Origin: Xanthostigma xanthostigma
Taxonomy: Eukaryota; Arthropoda; Insecta; Raphidioptera; Raphidiidae
Reading direction: 5' to 3'
Length of the DNA: 64,000 bases
Assembly: GCA_963575645.1 (NCBI GenBank)
Contig: OY754470.1
Coordinates: forward strand, 1,860,001 to 1,924,000
Each line of letters starts with the position of its first letter. The stretch's first letter is position 1. Below, in pieces: positions 33,364 to 45,555 of this stretch. Made by a program: the position numbers and the translations under genes. The notes under the pieces were generated by a model that saw nothing but the letters and a program-made list of their open reading frames with translations, was not told the DNA's origin and did no database searches.

Positions 33364-34170
33364 TATTGAACAATTTATGTTCTTACCAACGCCGCAACAC
33401 TTCATTTATTCTGTTTTATTATGACGTGTTTGTGAAATTTTAAGGAACATCCTCGTGGCATAAGATATAGGTACAGAATGCCTAGTAAAACATTATGTAA
33501 GAATTTAATCGGAAATAGATCTACCCATGTGAGAACTATCAAAAATAGCAAAACATGGCTCTAGTAAAAATTTAATGGTTTTCGAGATATTTAAATATTT
33601 TTAAATTTTTAACAACGTTCAACAACGGCCATAAAATTTACTAAGATTTGATTAGTTGCTAATAATAGCAATATCTTTTTGTTCCAAAAAATAATTTAGC
33701 TGTTTAGGAATATGGATTTAATAATTGTTTTTGAGACAAAGGGCGCAACAAACGCAGAAGGATTTTAATATCTTAAAAGTTGTGAGGGTTTTATTGCGGT
33801 CATGTTTTGATTATACATGGCAAGAGTTTCAGATCATCATCTCCCAAGACTATCACCGGTCAAAATCGTACAGAAAGTTTACTAGGCGCCTTATACTGTT
33901 ATACATCATTAGGAGTTTTATGTATTTTGTATTTTTTTTATAATAGTATAAAAATTTTAAACAAAATGCAACGACGTTTTAAAGATTGTTAGCGTTCAAA
34001 ACCGATAATTAATAGCACACAGTGACGCCCTAAGTGTAACTTTACTTTTACACAAGCGGATTGAAATGAATGCAGGCTCATATTGAAAACTGTCAGTGAT
34101 GTGATTATGAGATAGATGTTAAGTTTTTTTCGTGTAGTCAAATTTTCATTCTTAAAAGTGTATTTGAAGA
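33364..34170. other. Intergenic: GR2 to PHF14, with presumed PHF14 promoter
   Basis: No supported gene. A 60-odd codon frame ending at 33992 has one hydrophobic stretch (YTSLGVLCILYFFYNSIKIL), but it lacks an ATG, a splice context or a known relative. The last 180 bp before 34171 should hold the PHF14 promoter and 5'UTR; no TATA box is evident. Confidence 0.4.
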
Positions 34171-37100
34171 ATGAATTCAACCTGTAAGTAGTTAAATTTA
34201 TCTGATTAATAACATATTTCTTTGTATTTTTGTGAAATAAAGAAAAAAAGTAAAAGGTTAAATGCTAGACTTGTTGCCTATTTTAGCGTCTCCTTGTAAC
34301 TCATGTTATTTTATTGTTCTGTTTAAATGCCGGTTTTATTTTTCTCAGTAGAAAATAGGAATGTAATGATTTATTTCTTCTTAAATAGTTGAACGTGATC
34401 CCAAGAAACGTAGGGTCAAACCAGTTGAAGGCTCTACGTCTCTCTTAGATTTCGATCTTGAAGAAAGCTCAGATGATTCAGATTTCCGAATTGAAGATCA
34501 TGCTGAAATAAGCGATGACGATTCATTAGACTCAAATGAAGATGGTAAATGTTGGATTATAATTACCCAAGCTATTTCGAAAGAACCTGCCTTTCTGTAA
34601 TAAAAATGTTAAATTGATCATTTTTAGCTGTCGACGATTCAGATGAAGAAGATTCCGAGGAAGACTCTGAGGATTCTGAAGACGAAGTCGTTACAAAGTA
34701 TAAATTACCGGCACAAGATCTTTCTGTCGCAGATGTTTTATTTCAAGCTGTAAGCCAACAAGCAGACAACAAGCTTCAAGTAAACGCCCATTAAATTATA
34801 TAATTTAATTTTCGTGAAAGCTAACTAGAAATTCTATTTGCAATTTAATTTTTAGTTTGACAAGACAGCTTTAAAAATATTCATCTGCTGTGGATGTCTT
34901 GGAGACAGAAGTGATGACACTAACGAGATAGTGGAGTGTGATGGATGCGGCGTTACCGTTCACGAAGGTTGTTACGGAGTTTCGGATACGGCAAGTGTAT
35001 CGAGTACAGTTTCGAGCTGCTCTACTGAACCGTGGTTTTGCGAGGCTTGCCGAGCCGGTGTGTTCAACCCTACCTGTGAATTATGCCCCAATTCTGGTAA
35101 GTTGATTTTTGACAGTATTTTCAGTGTACACCCCTCGAAATAGTGAAGTGATTCCGGTAACAATGCCAATATTGTTTTGTTTTTCTTTCAGGTGGTATTT
35201 TTAAAGAGACAGATGTAGGAAAATGGGTACATTTGGTTTGCGCTTTGTATGTACCAGGTGTGGCGTTTGGAGAAGTAGATCAATTAACCAGCGTTACACT
35301 TTTCGAAATGCCATATAGCAGATGGGGTGCCAAGACTTGTTGTCTATGTACTGACCAACGCTTTGCACGTACAGGAGTTTGTATCGGCTGTGATGCAGGG
35401 ATGTGTAGAACTTACTTTCATGTCACATGGTAACAGCCCTTATAATTAATTGATTCGTACTATTACGCACTTCTTTCGATATCTTAAATTGGTCTTTACT
35501 CGCGGTTTCACTTGCGTTAATGTCGGCTTAGCAGGTCCCTGTCATAACGTTAACTAGCACACTATTCTTTAAATGTGAGTAACAATTGATAAAGTACCAA
35601 GTTTCAATAAAATAAATCAAGTCGTTTCGAAGATACCTTTCTAATTTTATACAAAACCTAGAAGAAAAGATTGGGTTACGCTTGTATATCTCAAATGAAT
35701 ATGTACGCCTATTTCCTATATAATTTGTTAACAAAATTTCGACTTGGCTGGTTTATTGAATTTCCAGACTGAAATAGACGTTTCCATCATTTTTGTCTGA
35801 CCATCTATCTGTTTGTCTTTTTTGGAATCGATTTTGATCGAACTTTCAGTACATCTGGGAATATGAGTAACTATTAGTGATATGCCAGATATCCGTATCC
35901 GTGGATATCAGAGGGAGAAGAAAGATCCGTATCCGTTAGTTTTCGGGCGGATCTTTTACCTTATTAATTTTCAATTCATAGATGAAATTTTATATATATA
36001 GGTGATTAGGTAATAATGAAAACCTGTTAAATTCCATTCAGATTATTTTTTATATTTTTAACTCGTATTTGGCACCTTTATATTGCAAACATTTATCGTA
36101 GTGAGTACCATACTAATAGTGCATAACTCAAAGGTACTAAATCAACTATCTTTATAATGAGATATTGCACATCGATCTTTGGAAAGAGACAATCTGTTAT
36201 GAGAGTTAACTCTTAAAGAGGTCAATAACTTTTTCCCATAACAGATAGTCTCTTTCTAAAGGTCGATCTGCAATATTTACCGCCGCGTACTCTAAGAAAG
36301 TTAAGATCCGTATCCGCGGATCTTGAAACCAAAAATTCGTATTCAGATCCGTATCCGCGGATATACATTTTTAACGATCCGGCACATCACTAGTAACTAT
36401 ACATAATCGCGCTTCTTCTTAGAAAAAAAGAAACATTAGCGCAAGTGAAATGGCGGGTAAAATCTAGTTCCCGATATGATATGACCATCCTTTTAGTGCA
36501 CAACGGGAAGGTTTCTTATCTGAAGCTCATTCGGAAGAAGTTGATCAAGCGGACCCATTTTATGCCCATTGCAAACTTCATTCAGATAAGACTTTAGTCC
36601 GTAGACGCAAACGTAACTGGCTCGCTCTTCAAATGCGCATAGACCATTGGAAATTACAGCGCGAACAAGATGGCCATAAAGATACTCCTGAACAGTTACG
36701 CATTCAGAGGAAGCTGAATAAATACCGACAGAAATTTTTAGCGCATAAAACTTTAAAATCGGCGCCATGGGGTATGTTTATTTTGTAATAATAAAATTAT
36801 GTGTCTAAGAAAAATTACGAATCAAACCCTGGATTTATTTCTTACTCTGAAATATTGGATTGTTGACTTACTGGCCTTACTGCTAATATATCTCAGGCAG
36901 GGTTTATCTCGAATTTTTGATAAAATTGAGAATTTGCTCTATAGATTTTAAGTAAATTACTGAATATATAGACGGAGAGCTGGCTACGGAAAAAATGGGT
37001 GAATCGGTGCAGAGCTGAAAATTTGCAGAATAATAATAGGAGATAGTACAAGTAAGTAGGGAAAAAATTGCCAGAAGGCTAGGCGGAAGATAAAGAGCCG

Positions 37101-40100
37101 CCAGAAGGCACTAATGTTGCGAAAAATCAGTGTACTTCTGGCAATTTCTATGCTTATACTGTAATTCAAAACTAGATTATATATATTATACATTATATAG
37201 TTATAAAGGCATACTGAAAATTCAAACATGATATAATAATTACATTCGACAAATAGATATTCAAAATTATTAATGACATTTTGATAGAAATAAAATTAAA
37301 TAAATTAATAAAATTACGTTGTTATAACAAGGTAATTTTATTAATGAAAATATATGACGATTAATTTTATTTCTATCAAAATGTCATTAATAATTTTGAA
37401 TATCTATTTGTCGAATGTAATTATTATATCATGTTTGAATTTTCAGTATGCCTTTATAACTATATAATGTATAATATATATAATCTAGTTTTGAATTACA
37501 ATAAGTATAGAAATTGCCAGAAGTGCACTGATTTTTCGCAACATTAGCGCCTTCTGGCGGCTCTTTATCTTCTGCCTAGCCTTCTGGCAGTTTTTTCCCT
37601 ACTTACTTATACTATCTCCTATTATTCTGCAAATTTTCAGCTCTGCACCGAGTCACCCATTTTTTCCGTAGCCAGCTCTTAGCCAATATTGAGTTTCTCA
37701 GTCTGTCAAAAATTATGTGATAATATGTCCTACTAAAATATAAATTCTTGTTATTGCATTATTTGCAGCTCAGTAGATAGGAGGCATTAGCAAATAGTCA
37801 AAGAAAATGTTTGTTCTCTGCATGTTTATTCACAGTTAAATAATTTTGGAGTAGAGTGATTCTTTAATTATTATTTTACTGCTAGTTCCAACACAGAAAA
37901 TGCCGCGTTTGTTAACGACAAGTGCGTCGGCGTGTCGGAAGTTATTGCACAAAGCTGAATTAATGGGAATCGACACGGTTGCTTTGGAAATGCAAGAAAC
38001 GCAAATAGCTGCTCTGATGGATGTGAGAAAGAAATGGCATATTCCTCCGGCATTTAATGTAGAATTCATAGGTTATTATTTAGATCGCAATACAAGACTA
38101 GCGAGTATGAAACGCGGTTTGGAAGAATTGCTTGAAACAAATGCGCGTTTGCTCGAAGAACAAAAAGAATTACGCGCTAAATATGATAAAATGATGAAAG
38201 AAAGCACCGACCAAACGCGCATTAATATTTCGTTGAAGCAAGTCGTACATAAATATCATTCGGCTATATTGACTGCTTGTCCGAATAAGAGTTTACCATC
38301 CATCGATGATCTCGGGAAACCGGCTTCTATTAGAGCACATCCTCCAACGACAATGGCGGTACCGACAGCAGCTGCTTTGAAGATGGGTGTCGGATTTCCA
38401 CTGAATAATATTCCAGCGGGCAGACATGATTCTGGACGTGTTTTGAGTAGTCATGCTGCAAGACAAGGTCAGTAGCATTTAAAGCGTCGCCTGATGTTAA
38501 CTGAAGATTCAACACAATTCTTTTGTTTTGTTTTGTGTTACAGAAAACCTGTTATTAAACAACGAATGTGGAATTTGTCGTCAACGTCGCGATCAACATT
38601 TACTTGCGAAATGTGATACATGCCATCTATATTATCATCTTGGTTGTTTGAATCCGCCTTTGACACGTCTGCCGAAAAAGTCAAAACTTTATGGTTGGCA
38701 GTGCTCGGAATGCGACAAGACATCTGGTTCGGAAGCTGAAATCGAAGTCAAGTCACCGCGTCGCAGTCGAACACGCTACAGTAGAGAAACGGCCATGAAT
38801 GAATCTCAGCCAGAAAACAATTTTACTCCCAAAGTAATAATAAAACCAGTTACTGAACCTCAACCGAAATCACCACAACCGTTACCAATCACAACATACA
38901 GTTCGCCGACAAAACAAAGCAAACAGCGTAGTCCAAACATGAAAAACACTCCACTAATGTCGAACAATCCGATTGTTTCTGAATTGCCGACAACTACGAA
39001 CACAATTATCAGCAGTATGAATTATATGTCAGAACCTAGTCCACCTACATCTAATACTCAGCAGTTAATGCCTAATATGGACATTTCACAACTTGTCATT
39101 ACCTCAAATAAGTCAGGTAAAAAACGACGCAGGGACAAACACCGTAACAGATATTCACCAGATATGCAAAGCACTCCTAGAGAACATAAACACAAACGAA
39201 AAAAGAAATCTATTGACATTGAACCACCACCACCTGTCTCTACTACAACAACAACTTCAGAGCCTCCACATCCTCGCATAACCATAAAGGTTTGTGATCT
39301 TTTGATAAATTTATATGGTGTTAGCGCTTGGAAGCTTTTTATTTACAGATGGTTATTTATACTCGAAGATTAAAGGATGAAACCTGGTGGCATAGGATCA
39401 ATGAACTTTGCAAATACTGAAGGTTTTTATTGCATTTTATTGTCTGACGTTTTTAAAGAGACAGCATTGATTCTCCAAAGATGGCATAGAGTTTGCCGAA
39501 ACGTCAGACAATAAAATGCAATAAAAACCTTCAGTATTTGCAAAGTTCATTGATCCTATGCCACCAGGTTTCATCTTTTAATCTTCGAATATTTAAACAG
39601 GATCATCATCACTCTAAATTATTAGTTATTTTTCACAGTTATTTATACTATCTGTATAAACACAAATCATGTGTAATCCATGTTTACGCGAAAAGTTCAG
39701 CTAATCTTAAAAGTGCTATCAATGATCGTAACATCGATTTTCTTGTGCATAAATGCGTCTTAGCAATATTTAGCTTACTGTCGTTAAACCTTAGTAAATG
39801 TGTTGACACATCTAATTAAGCAAAACCGAGGACTAGGCCTAGTCGCAATAACCTGCTTTAGTGTACGAGTGTAAAAATATATTTGCAGATTAAATCCATT
39901 CCGTTGCCTGCCGGTGAAAAAGCATCGCTCTCCAAACCGCAAATGTTTTATGTACCGAATGAAAACAATGAAATTCCCAGTTCAGTTGTTATGTCCACGC
40001 AACCACAGTCGCTTCCTGCGACACCAATTTTAAGTCCACGAACATCTGCATCGAGGCAGACTCCATTATCTCAATCCATGTCTGCTCGTAAGCCGAAAGA

Positions 40101-40422
40101 ATCGGACAACTTAATGAGTTGTGATGTCTGTAATGGTTCGGGAACACCTGTGAATTTAGTCAGGTAATTTGTTTTATTGATTTTTTTGTATGGTCAGATA
40201 TTTGTATGTATTGTTATTTTTAGATGTGATGAGTGCTTGAAAGGATATCATTTTACTTGTTTGGATCCACCTGTTAAGAAGTCGCCAAAACGCAGAGGCT
40301 ACTCTTGGCATTGTGCTGACTGTGATCCAACTGTAAGTGTTTAACATTATTCTTTTTCTTTGATCACATTCTTAAAAATGAAAAATGTTTTTGTTTTTTT
40401 GTAGGCGTCAGAGTCGAATTAA
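34171..40422 (+). CDS. PHF14: PHD finger protein 14 orthologue
   Basis: Coding exons: 34171-34183, 34389-34544, 34628-34779, 34856-35096, 35192-35429, 36497-36771, 37886-38467, 38544-39289, 39889-40163, 40224-40332, 40405-40422. The sum is 2805 nt, 934 residues. Order: acidic Ser/Asp/Glu-rich N-terminus (to about 100); PHD1 about 117-175 (ICCGCLGD, VHEGCYGV, STEPWFCEAC); extended PHD about 178-285 (CELCPNSGGIFKE, WVHLVCALYVPGVAFGE, GVCIGCDAGMCRTYFHVTCA); a basic segment; a conserved TTSASACRKLLHKAELMGI; a coiled-coil; PHD3 about 559-606 (CGICRQRRDQHLLAKCDTC); a basic Ser/Pro-rich linker; PHD4 about 878-928 (CDVCNGSGTPVNLVRCDEC). In vertebrates PHF14 is a nuclear reader of the histone H3 tail. 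The first exon contributes only MNST plus one base. AATAAA lies at 40537. Length agrees with the vertebrate protein. Confidence 0.95.
35430..35874. other. Left part of PHF14 intron 5, nothing recognised
   Basis: AT-rich intronic sequence between exon 5 and the hAT element. No exon or repeat terminus seen. Confidence 0.4.
35875..36392. mobile_element. Nonautonomous hAT-like element, copy 2 (inverted)
   Basis: The ends TAGTGATATGCCAGATATCC and GATCCGGCACATCACTA are flanked by a perfect 8 bp duplication, GTAACTAT (35867-35874 and 36393-36400). It is homologous along its length to 3824-4354 in reverse orientation, including the AATCTGTTATGAGAGTTAAC internal palindrome. It lies in PHF14 intron 5. 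The intact duplication means it moved more recently than copy 1. Confidence 0.92.
36976..37679. mobile_element. 704 bp near-perfect palindrome (foldback element)
   Basis: Two arms of about 325-350 bp run from AGAGCTGGCTACGG at the left to CCGTAGCCAGCTCT at the right. They show only scattered mismatches over hundreds of bases, and the AT-rich centre lies around 37300-37350. CCAGAAGGC words recur in the arms. There is no ORF of note. It lies within PHF14 intron 6 (36772-37885), so PHF14 pre-mRNA would contain a very long hairpin. Confidence 0.92.
39365..39597. mobile_element. Foldback element in PHF14 intron 8
   Basis: Arms of about 90 bp (GAAGATTAAAGGATGAAACC facing GGTTTCATCTTTTAATCTTC) surround a centre of about 50 bp; TTGCATTTTATTGTCTGACG is at the inner end of the left arm. 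It follows exon 8, whose donor at 39290 is spared by only about 75 bp. Confidence 0.8.
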
Positions 40423-40597
40423 GTGTTGCAGGGTTCAACAGATTTCTTTAATTAACATGTTTAGAATTTCAATTTTGTTTAAATAGTTTTTTCAATTTTA
40501 ATATGTATAAATTTTGGTGAATAATTACAATGTAATAATAAAATACTTAACATTTATTATAAAACGAGTATTTTTTGCAGTAACAAGCGTTTTACCT

Positions 40598-41465
40598 ATT
40601 GCACATACCGCTAAACTAGCGGTATGTGCTTTATTATCGCTTTGTGCGTCAGAGCTGACTTTCGTTCATATAAGAAGTTATATCTAAGTTAATTTCACAC
40701 GAAATCCATTCAAATTGAAGCTTTTTGAAAAGAGGAGATTCTAATCTATAAAATAGAACCATTTTTAAATCAATTTGAGTTCATAAATACTATTAAAATT
40801 GTAATTGAAAATCACAAACAGCAGTTGTCGGTTGGTCTGTACGTATGTACGTACGTACGTATGTACGTACGTCACGACTCTACAGATCGCAATTTTGGTC
40901 GGATTGCCTTGGGTTATATTTTATTCACTTTGTTTACTATCAGACCAGAACCCTATTTAAATTCACTAAAATGTGTTCAGTAGTTTAATTTTTATAAACA
41001 GTTTTATTTTTTATTATTTTTGACAGCTAATAGTTTAAAAACAATAATATAATAATTGCTGGCTAAACATAGTGTAATCCATAAAACAAGTGCTACACTT
41101 GTATACCGTGATAACACCACTATATGTATTAGGCAGCCGTGGCGTAATGGTTATGCCGTTGGATCGCCAAGGGCAAGGTCCTGGGTTCGATTCCTTACGA
41201 TATCATTGATTTTTTTCTTTTTTTTTTTCTTTTTATTTTGTTTTATTTTATTCCACTTGATATTAATTATATATTATATTATGTATAGTACTTAATTTTT
41301 TTTATTTTTGCAAACTTAAAAAAAAATATTTTTTCAATTTTTAATTATTTATTTCTTTAAATTTTTAAATCTTTTTAAATTTATTAAAAATATTTTTTAA
41401 TTGTTATTTTTTTATCATACAGTGGAAAACTTGCGGGATGTGCACTTTTGGTTTTGCCAACTATT
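40598..41465 (+). mobile_element. 850 bp element with tRNA-like Pol III promoter, copy 1
   Basis: The left end is a perfect 13 bp hairpin (GCACATACCGCTA, AAC, then its complement). The right end carries TTGCGGGATGTGCA, so TGCACATNCCGC is found inverted at both ends. The interior has a GTAC/GTAT microsatellite (40840-40872) and a tRNA-like block at 41132-41202. A second copy, inverted, is at 53249-54090. No ORF of note. The class is not one I can name: it combines short TIRs with an internal tRNA-type promoter. Confidence 0.8.
41132..41202 (+). ncRNA. tRNA-Arg-like sequence inside repeat
   Basis: Box A (TGGCGTAATGG) and a perfect box B (GGTTCGATTCC) are present. The overall run GTGGCGTAATGGTTATG is close to the D-arm of insect tRNA-Arg. 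The T-stem and acceptor stem do not pair well (the 3' side is CCTTACGATATC), so this is a tRNA-derived repeat part and not a functional tRNA. Confidence 0.6.
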
Positions 41466-41801
41466 GTTCCAACTATTACCAATATTTTTCCGCAAACGTG
41501 TAAAAAGTAGAACATATCCATCTATTTATAATTAATTTAATACGAAGTTTATTTTTAACTATTTAGGACTTAGGCCTCATTTAAAAGTTTTGGGTATCCT
41601 GCTTCCTTTTCTAACTTCTGATTTCATCTCATCCTCCTTTGTAATTTGCATGGTGTCTATTTTTGGATTAGCACTTGTTATTGCTTTTTAAAGAACTATG
41701 AAAATTAAGAAAAGCTGATAAAGGGTAGCCCTACACAAAGTAATTTCTAATAAAATGATAAACGAAGTTATGTTACGTATCCATACATAAGAGAAACAAA
41801 A

Positions 41802-44528
41802 ATGGTAGGTATCGTTTTTAGGTTATGTGTTGAAATATATATTTTTTAATAATATTTTATAATTTTTAGGCGTTATTGGGGGCACAGTTAGTAATTACAC
41901 TCATAATGGTGAGTGTAATACAGAAATTAGGTCCACATTTCTCACTGGCAAGGTGGATTTTATGTGCAACAGGATTAACACGTTACCTTTATCCAACGAA
42001 TACTGAATTAAAACAATTAGCCGGTGTGCCAAAAGAGAAACAAAAACCAAAAAAAGGTGCTAAGCATAATGAAAATGGGAAGTCTCAAGGTCCAGAAACA
42101 TTTCATGTGCCTCGTAATTTAGATATACAACTCGATACAGCAAAAGTATCACCACTCGATGTGATACATTTACGATACTATGCCGAGTATCAGTGGCTTG
42201 TCGATTTTTCAATGTATTCTGTGATTGTATATGTTCTAACCGAAGTAAGAGTCTTTTCTCTTTTTGGAAATTCCTAGAAATTAATTTAAGGAACTGACAG
42301 ATTAAAAAAAAAATTGTTTCAGGTTTATCAGATTTGGTTTTCAATCAAAGACGAAGTGAATCTCAGCATGATGTGGTGTTTTTTAGTTTTAGGTTTTGCA
42401 ATGTATCCTTACTTGTTTTTTTTTTTTTTTGACGTGATAACGTCTTATAAATTGATGAATCACGTCAATATAAAAAGATGAAACACCAGCTGCATGCACG
42501 AAAAAGTGTAACGTTCCGCCTGACCCTGTGCGTGAGTATTAAATATGATATTCGAGCGGAATACGTTATCACGTAAAACTATCGTCCATAAACCGACTTT
42601 ACAGACAACCATTTTTTGACAATAGACCTGGTCTCAAGTGTGACTACAAAGAAACCTCACAGTCGAGTCCCTTTATATAACCACTAGCGGTCCCGCCCGG
42701 TTTCACTCGGGTACAAAAGTACGCACATTCATCTTAGTTTACCAAGATGAATGTTGTGTCCAAATTATAATGATCAGAGTTACCGTTCAAAAGTTTTTGT
42801 CGGACGAACAAATTTTGCAACATTTTTCATTGATGCTCCGCTCCTATTGGCCGTAGCGTGATATTATATAGCCTATAGCCTTCCTCGATAAATGGGCTAT
42901 CCAACAAAAAAATTCTAATTCGAATCAGTAGTTCCTGAGATTAACGCGTTCAACCAAACACTCTTCAGCTTTATATATTAGTATAAATTTAAAAGATTAA
43001 CAATAATGTGTGTTTTATGAATTTTCTTTAACGTTGTCTCCAGTAAAATATTGTTATCGTTAACAATACAGTATTTCAAAAGCGAGGAATCGGTAGGTGA
43101 AAGATCGACGTGTATTGTTACTGGCTTCGCTTACTTATTTATCTCAATGGTTGTTCTTATTGTCGACGAAAATACTTTAGAATTAGGTTTGGACAATGCA
43201 TATACTAGTTTCAATCAAAGCGCTGCCGTGTTTTTAGACGGTCAAGGTTTATATTCATCGTAAGTAACTAAATGTCAATATTAGTGTATATTTAATATTG
43301 CTCACCGATCATTTTTTTAGTGGTCCTGCATCGAAGATAGTCTTAAAATTTTTCTTAGCACTTTGGTGCGGTGTAATGGGTTCCTTATTCACTTTTCCTG
43401 GCCTGAGAATGGCGCGAATGCACTGGGATTCTCTGAAGTAAGTTGTAAATCACGTTTACGTGCTATAGAAGTGAACGTTGACTATTATTTTATTTTCAGA
43501 TATTGCAAAGAGAATAAATTGTTACAATTACTTTTAAATATCAGTTTTGCTTTACCGTTTCTTCTTGTAATCCTTTGGATTAAACCAGTTAGTAGAGATT
43601 ACTTAACTGTTAGAATATTCAGTGGGATGACTGAACCTTTGTAAGTTTATTAAAGAAACTATCTTTTTAAATTTTAACTTTCACTGTATTAATAGTTTTC
43701 AATACTTTCTAGGATGAGTTCAGCGACTTTTGATAGTATGCGACTGATATTTATTTTAATAGCTGTACTTTTAAAGCTATTTTTAATGCCTGTCTATCTG
43801 CAAGCATATCTTAATATGGCCTATCACAGAATTGAAGAGCAGAAAAAAGAAGCTGGACGAATAACGAATATTGAATTACAGAAAAAAGTACATATTTAAG
43901 AAAAAATTGTTTCAAGGCTTCCACACACTAACGCGGGAGAATGAAAGTGATCGCGGAGCCGGATTAAATTATATGGCTCGAGTGTAAATGTTGTCCCGCA
44001 TTGGTCTGTGAGAGCCTTTATTCATTAGTTCTTGTGACATTTTGAAATTGATATTTTTTTCTTTTTTAGATAGCTGCTGTGTTCTACTATTTATGCGTTG
44101 TTACATTGCAGTATATAGCTCCTATATTAATTTGTTTGTTCTTTACGTTCATGTTTAAAAGTTTAGGGGGATATAGTTGGAGTGGTTTTTGGCAAACAGA
44201 TAATGAACTAGAGTGCCCTACTGGAAGTTCGCCTGAACCATTTACTTCTGCTTCAAGTCAATCGGATGAGCAGTCTATTATTCAGTCAGCTAAAGAATTT
44301 CATTTGGCATTAGATTCATTAAAATCAGTGAGTATTGGAAACAACTAACAACTTTCTTTCTGTATAATTGGTTGCTGAATTGTGCTGATGTCGTATTGTT
44401 TTCAGGTATTCACTACCGATGTTTTTAAAGGTTTGTTTGGATTTGCAACATGGTGGAGTTGTTTCATTTGGTTTGCATCGACTTCATTAGGAATGATTTA
44501 TCAGTCATATTTTGCTAATTATTCGTAA
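41802..44528 (+). CDS. TMEM161: TMEM161 orthologue, multi-pass membrane protein
   Basis: Coding exons: 41802-41804, 41870-42244, 42323-42402, 43044-43259, 43321-43437, 43500-43640, 43713-43887, 44070-44327, 44406-44528. The sum is 1488 nt, 495 residues. The first exon contributes only the ATG before GTAGGT, giving the family N-terminus MALLGAQLVITLIMVSVIQK. Further conserved blocks are DVIHLRYYAEYQWLVDFSMY, GSLFTFPGLRMARMHWDSL, MSSATFDSMRLIF, YLNMAYHRIEEQKKEAGRI, then AAVFYYLCVVTLQYIAPIL. About eight hydrophobic segments. TMEM161 proteins affect membrane excitability and calcium handling in vertebrates, and the fly orthologue is emei; the molecular activity is unsettled. AATAAA at 44748. Intron 3 contains family R copy d and another repeat. 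Confidence 0.95.
42428..42611 (-). mobile_element. Unclassified repeat family R, copy d
   Basis: The shortest copy (184 bp): GACGTGATAACGTC at the left, CTTTACAGACAACC at the right, with a single AACGTT unit beside CGCCTGACCCTGTGCGTG. It lies in TMEM161 intron 3, 25 bp after the exon 3 donor. Confidence 0.85.
42668..42990. mobile_element. Short dispersed element in TMEM161 intron 3
   Basis: It begins CACTAGCGGTCCCGCCCGG and ends CTCTTCAGCTTTATATATTA, GTATA. I recall closely similar termini from insect retroposon-like repeats; the class is uncertain. AGTAGTTCCTGAGATTAACG lies near the right end. No coding capacity. Confidence 0.5.
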
Positions 44529-44753
44529 CGAGAGATTGATATGTTTTTGTATTTTTTGTTATCTAAGTATGTGTGAATTTTCCTTTTTTTTTAATTGAAA
44601 TTGAACATTGGGTTGACTTTAAACCTAAAATTTTTATCATTTATGAAATTCGAAATAGTTGATATTTAATCATTTTTTTTTAAGATACAGACATTGATCG
44701 ATGATATCGAGTAGATATTGAGCTTTGATCAGTAGGCAGCATGATACAATAAA

Positions 44754-45513
44754 AACTTCCATTTAATTTGATAGAAGTGATAAAAAGTTTATCTTGATAA
44801 CAATAATTTGTTTCCATTTTCCGTATTAGATACTAATTTTTACTAGGTATGTAATTACGTTTTACGTAATGCAACAGGATTGTTTTGTATTTACAAATTT
44901 ATGTTAAATATAGAAATATTGTTTGAGAAAAAAAATTCTTAATTTTTATAAGTAGTCCTAAAATATTCTTTCATCCCAATCCATCTTTAATGTCCTTGAA
45001 TTATGGTATTTCACTATCCCGCTTATAAAGCATATTTTGTAGAATATCACGCAGAAGTATTGACATTGCAGTTTTATGTAAAATGAATGGTAATGTCCAC
45101 ATTATGTCCAGTAGAAATAGTAGTCCGTAATTTATTACAACTCTTATAAATAACAAGAATTCTCAATTACACGGGGACTGAAAAGTCTTTACTCTTTACT
45201 TGTCTCAATAAATGTTCACGTTGGCAGTTACTTCTATTATAGTAATTAATATTCACACCAATTTGCAGTATAATTGAATAAAGCATTTCACGTAAGGAAA
45301 ATTGAATCGTATTGAGTGATATATAAATGCTAAGGATATATTCTTTAACAAATTTTGAATTTACCATAAAACTTTGTTTATTAGTGTATTTGCCATAAGG
45401 CACTTACACTATTGGCGTCGGTCGGATGGCGGGACCTAGGGGTCGGACCAAAATTTCTCGACGTTTCATGACTTTCTAAGAAGTTTGGCACCATTTTTGG
45501 AAATGTTTATATA

Positions 45514-45555
<42 letters not shown>

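Noticed and set aside
33725..33992. ORFs with one hydrophobic segment just upstream of PHF14
   Set aside because: No ATG in good context, no conserved family recognised and two overlapping frames of equal quality; left as intergenic.
39493..39819. 108-codon plus-strand ORF in PHF14 intron 8
   Set aside because: Its first third is one arm of the foldback element and the remainder lacks splice signals matching PHF14 phases.
41132..41202. Functional tRNA-Arg gene
   Set aside because: A and B boxes are intact but the acceptor and T stems do not pair, and the block is part of an 850 bp repeat found twice.
41056..41295. Open frame through the tRNA-like block and poly-T
   Set aside because: It translates a repeat, and the protein is low-complexity Phe/Ile runs at the end.
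45509..45550. TATA-box cluster of a promoter
   Set aside because: It is a simple TA microsatellite bordering repeat-like sequence, with no gene following in a suitable position.
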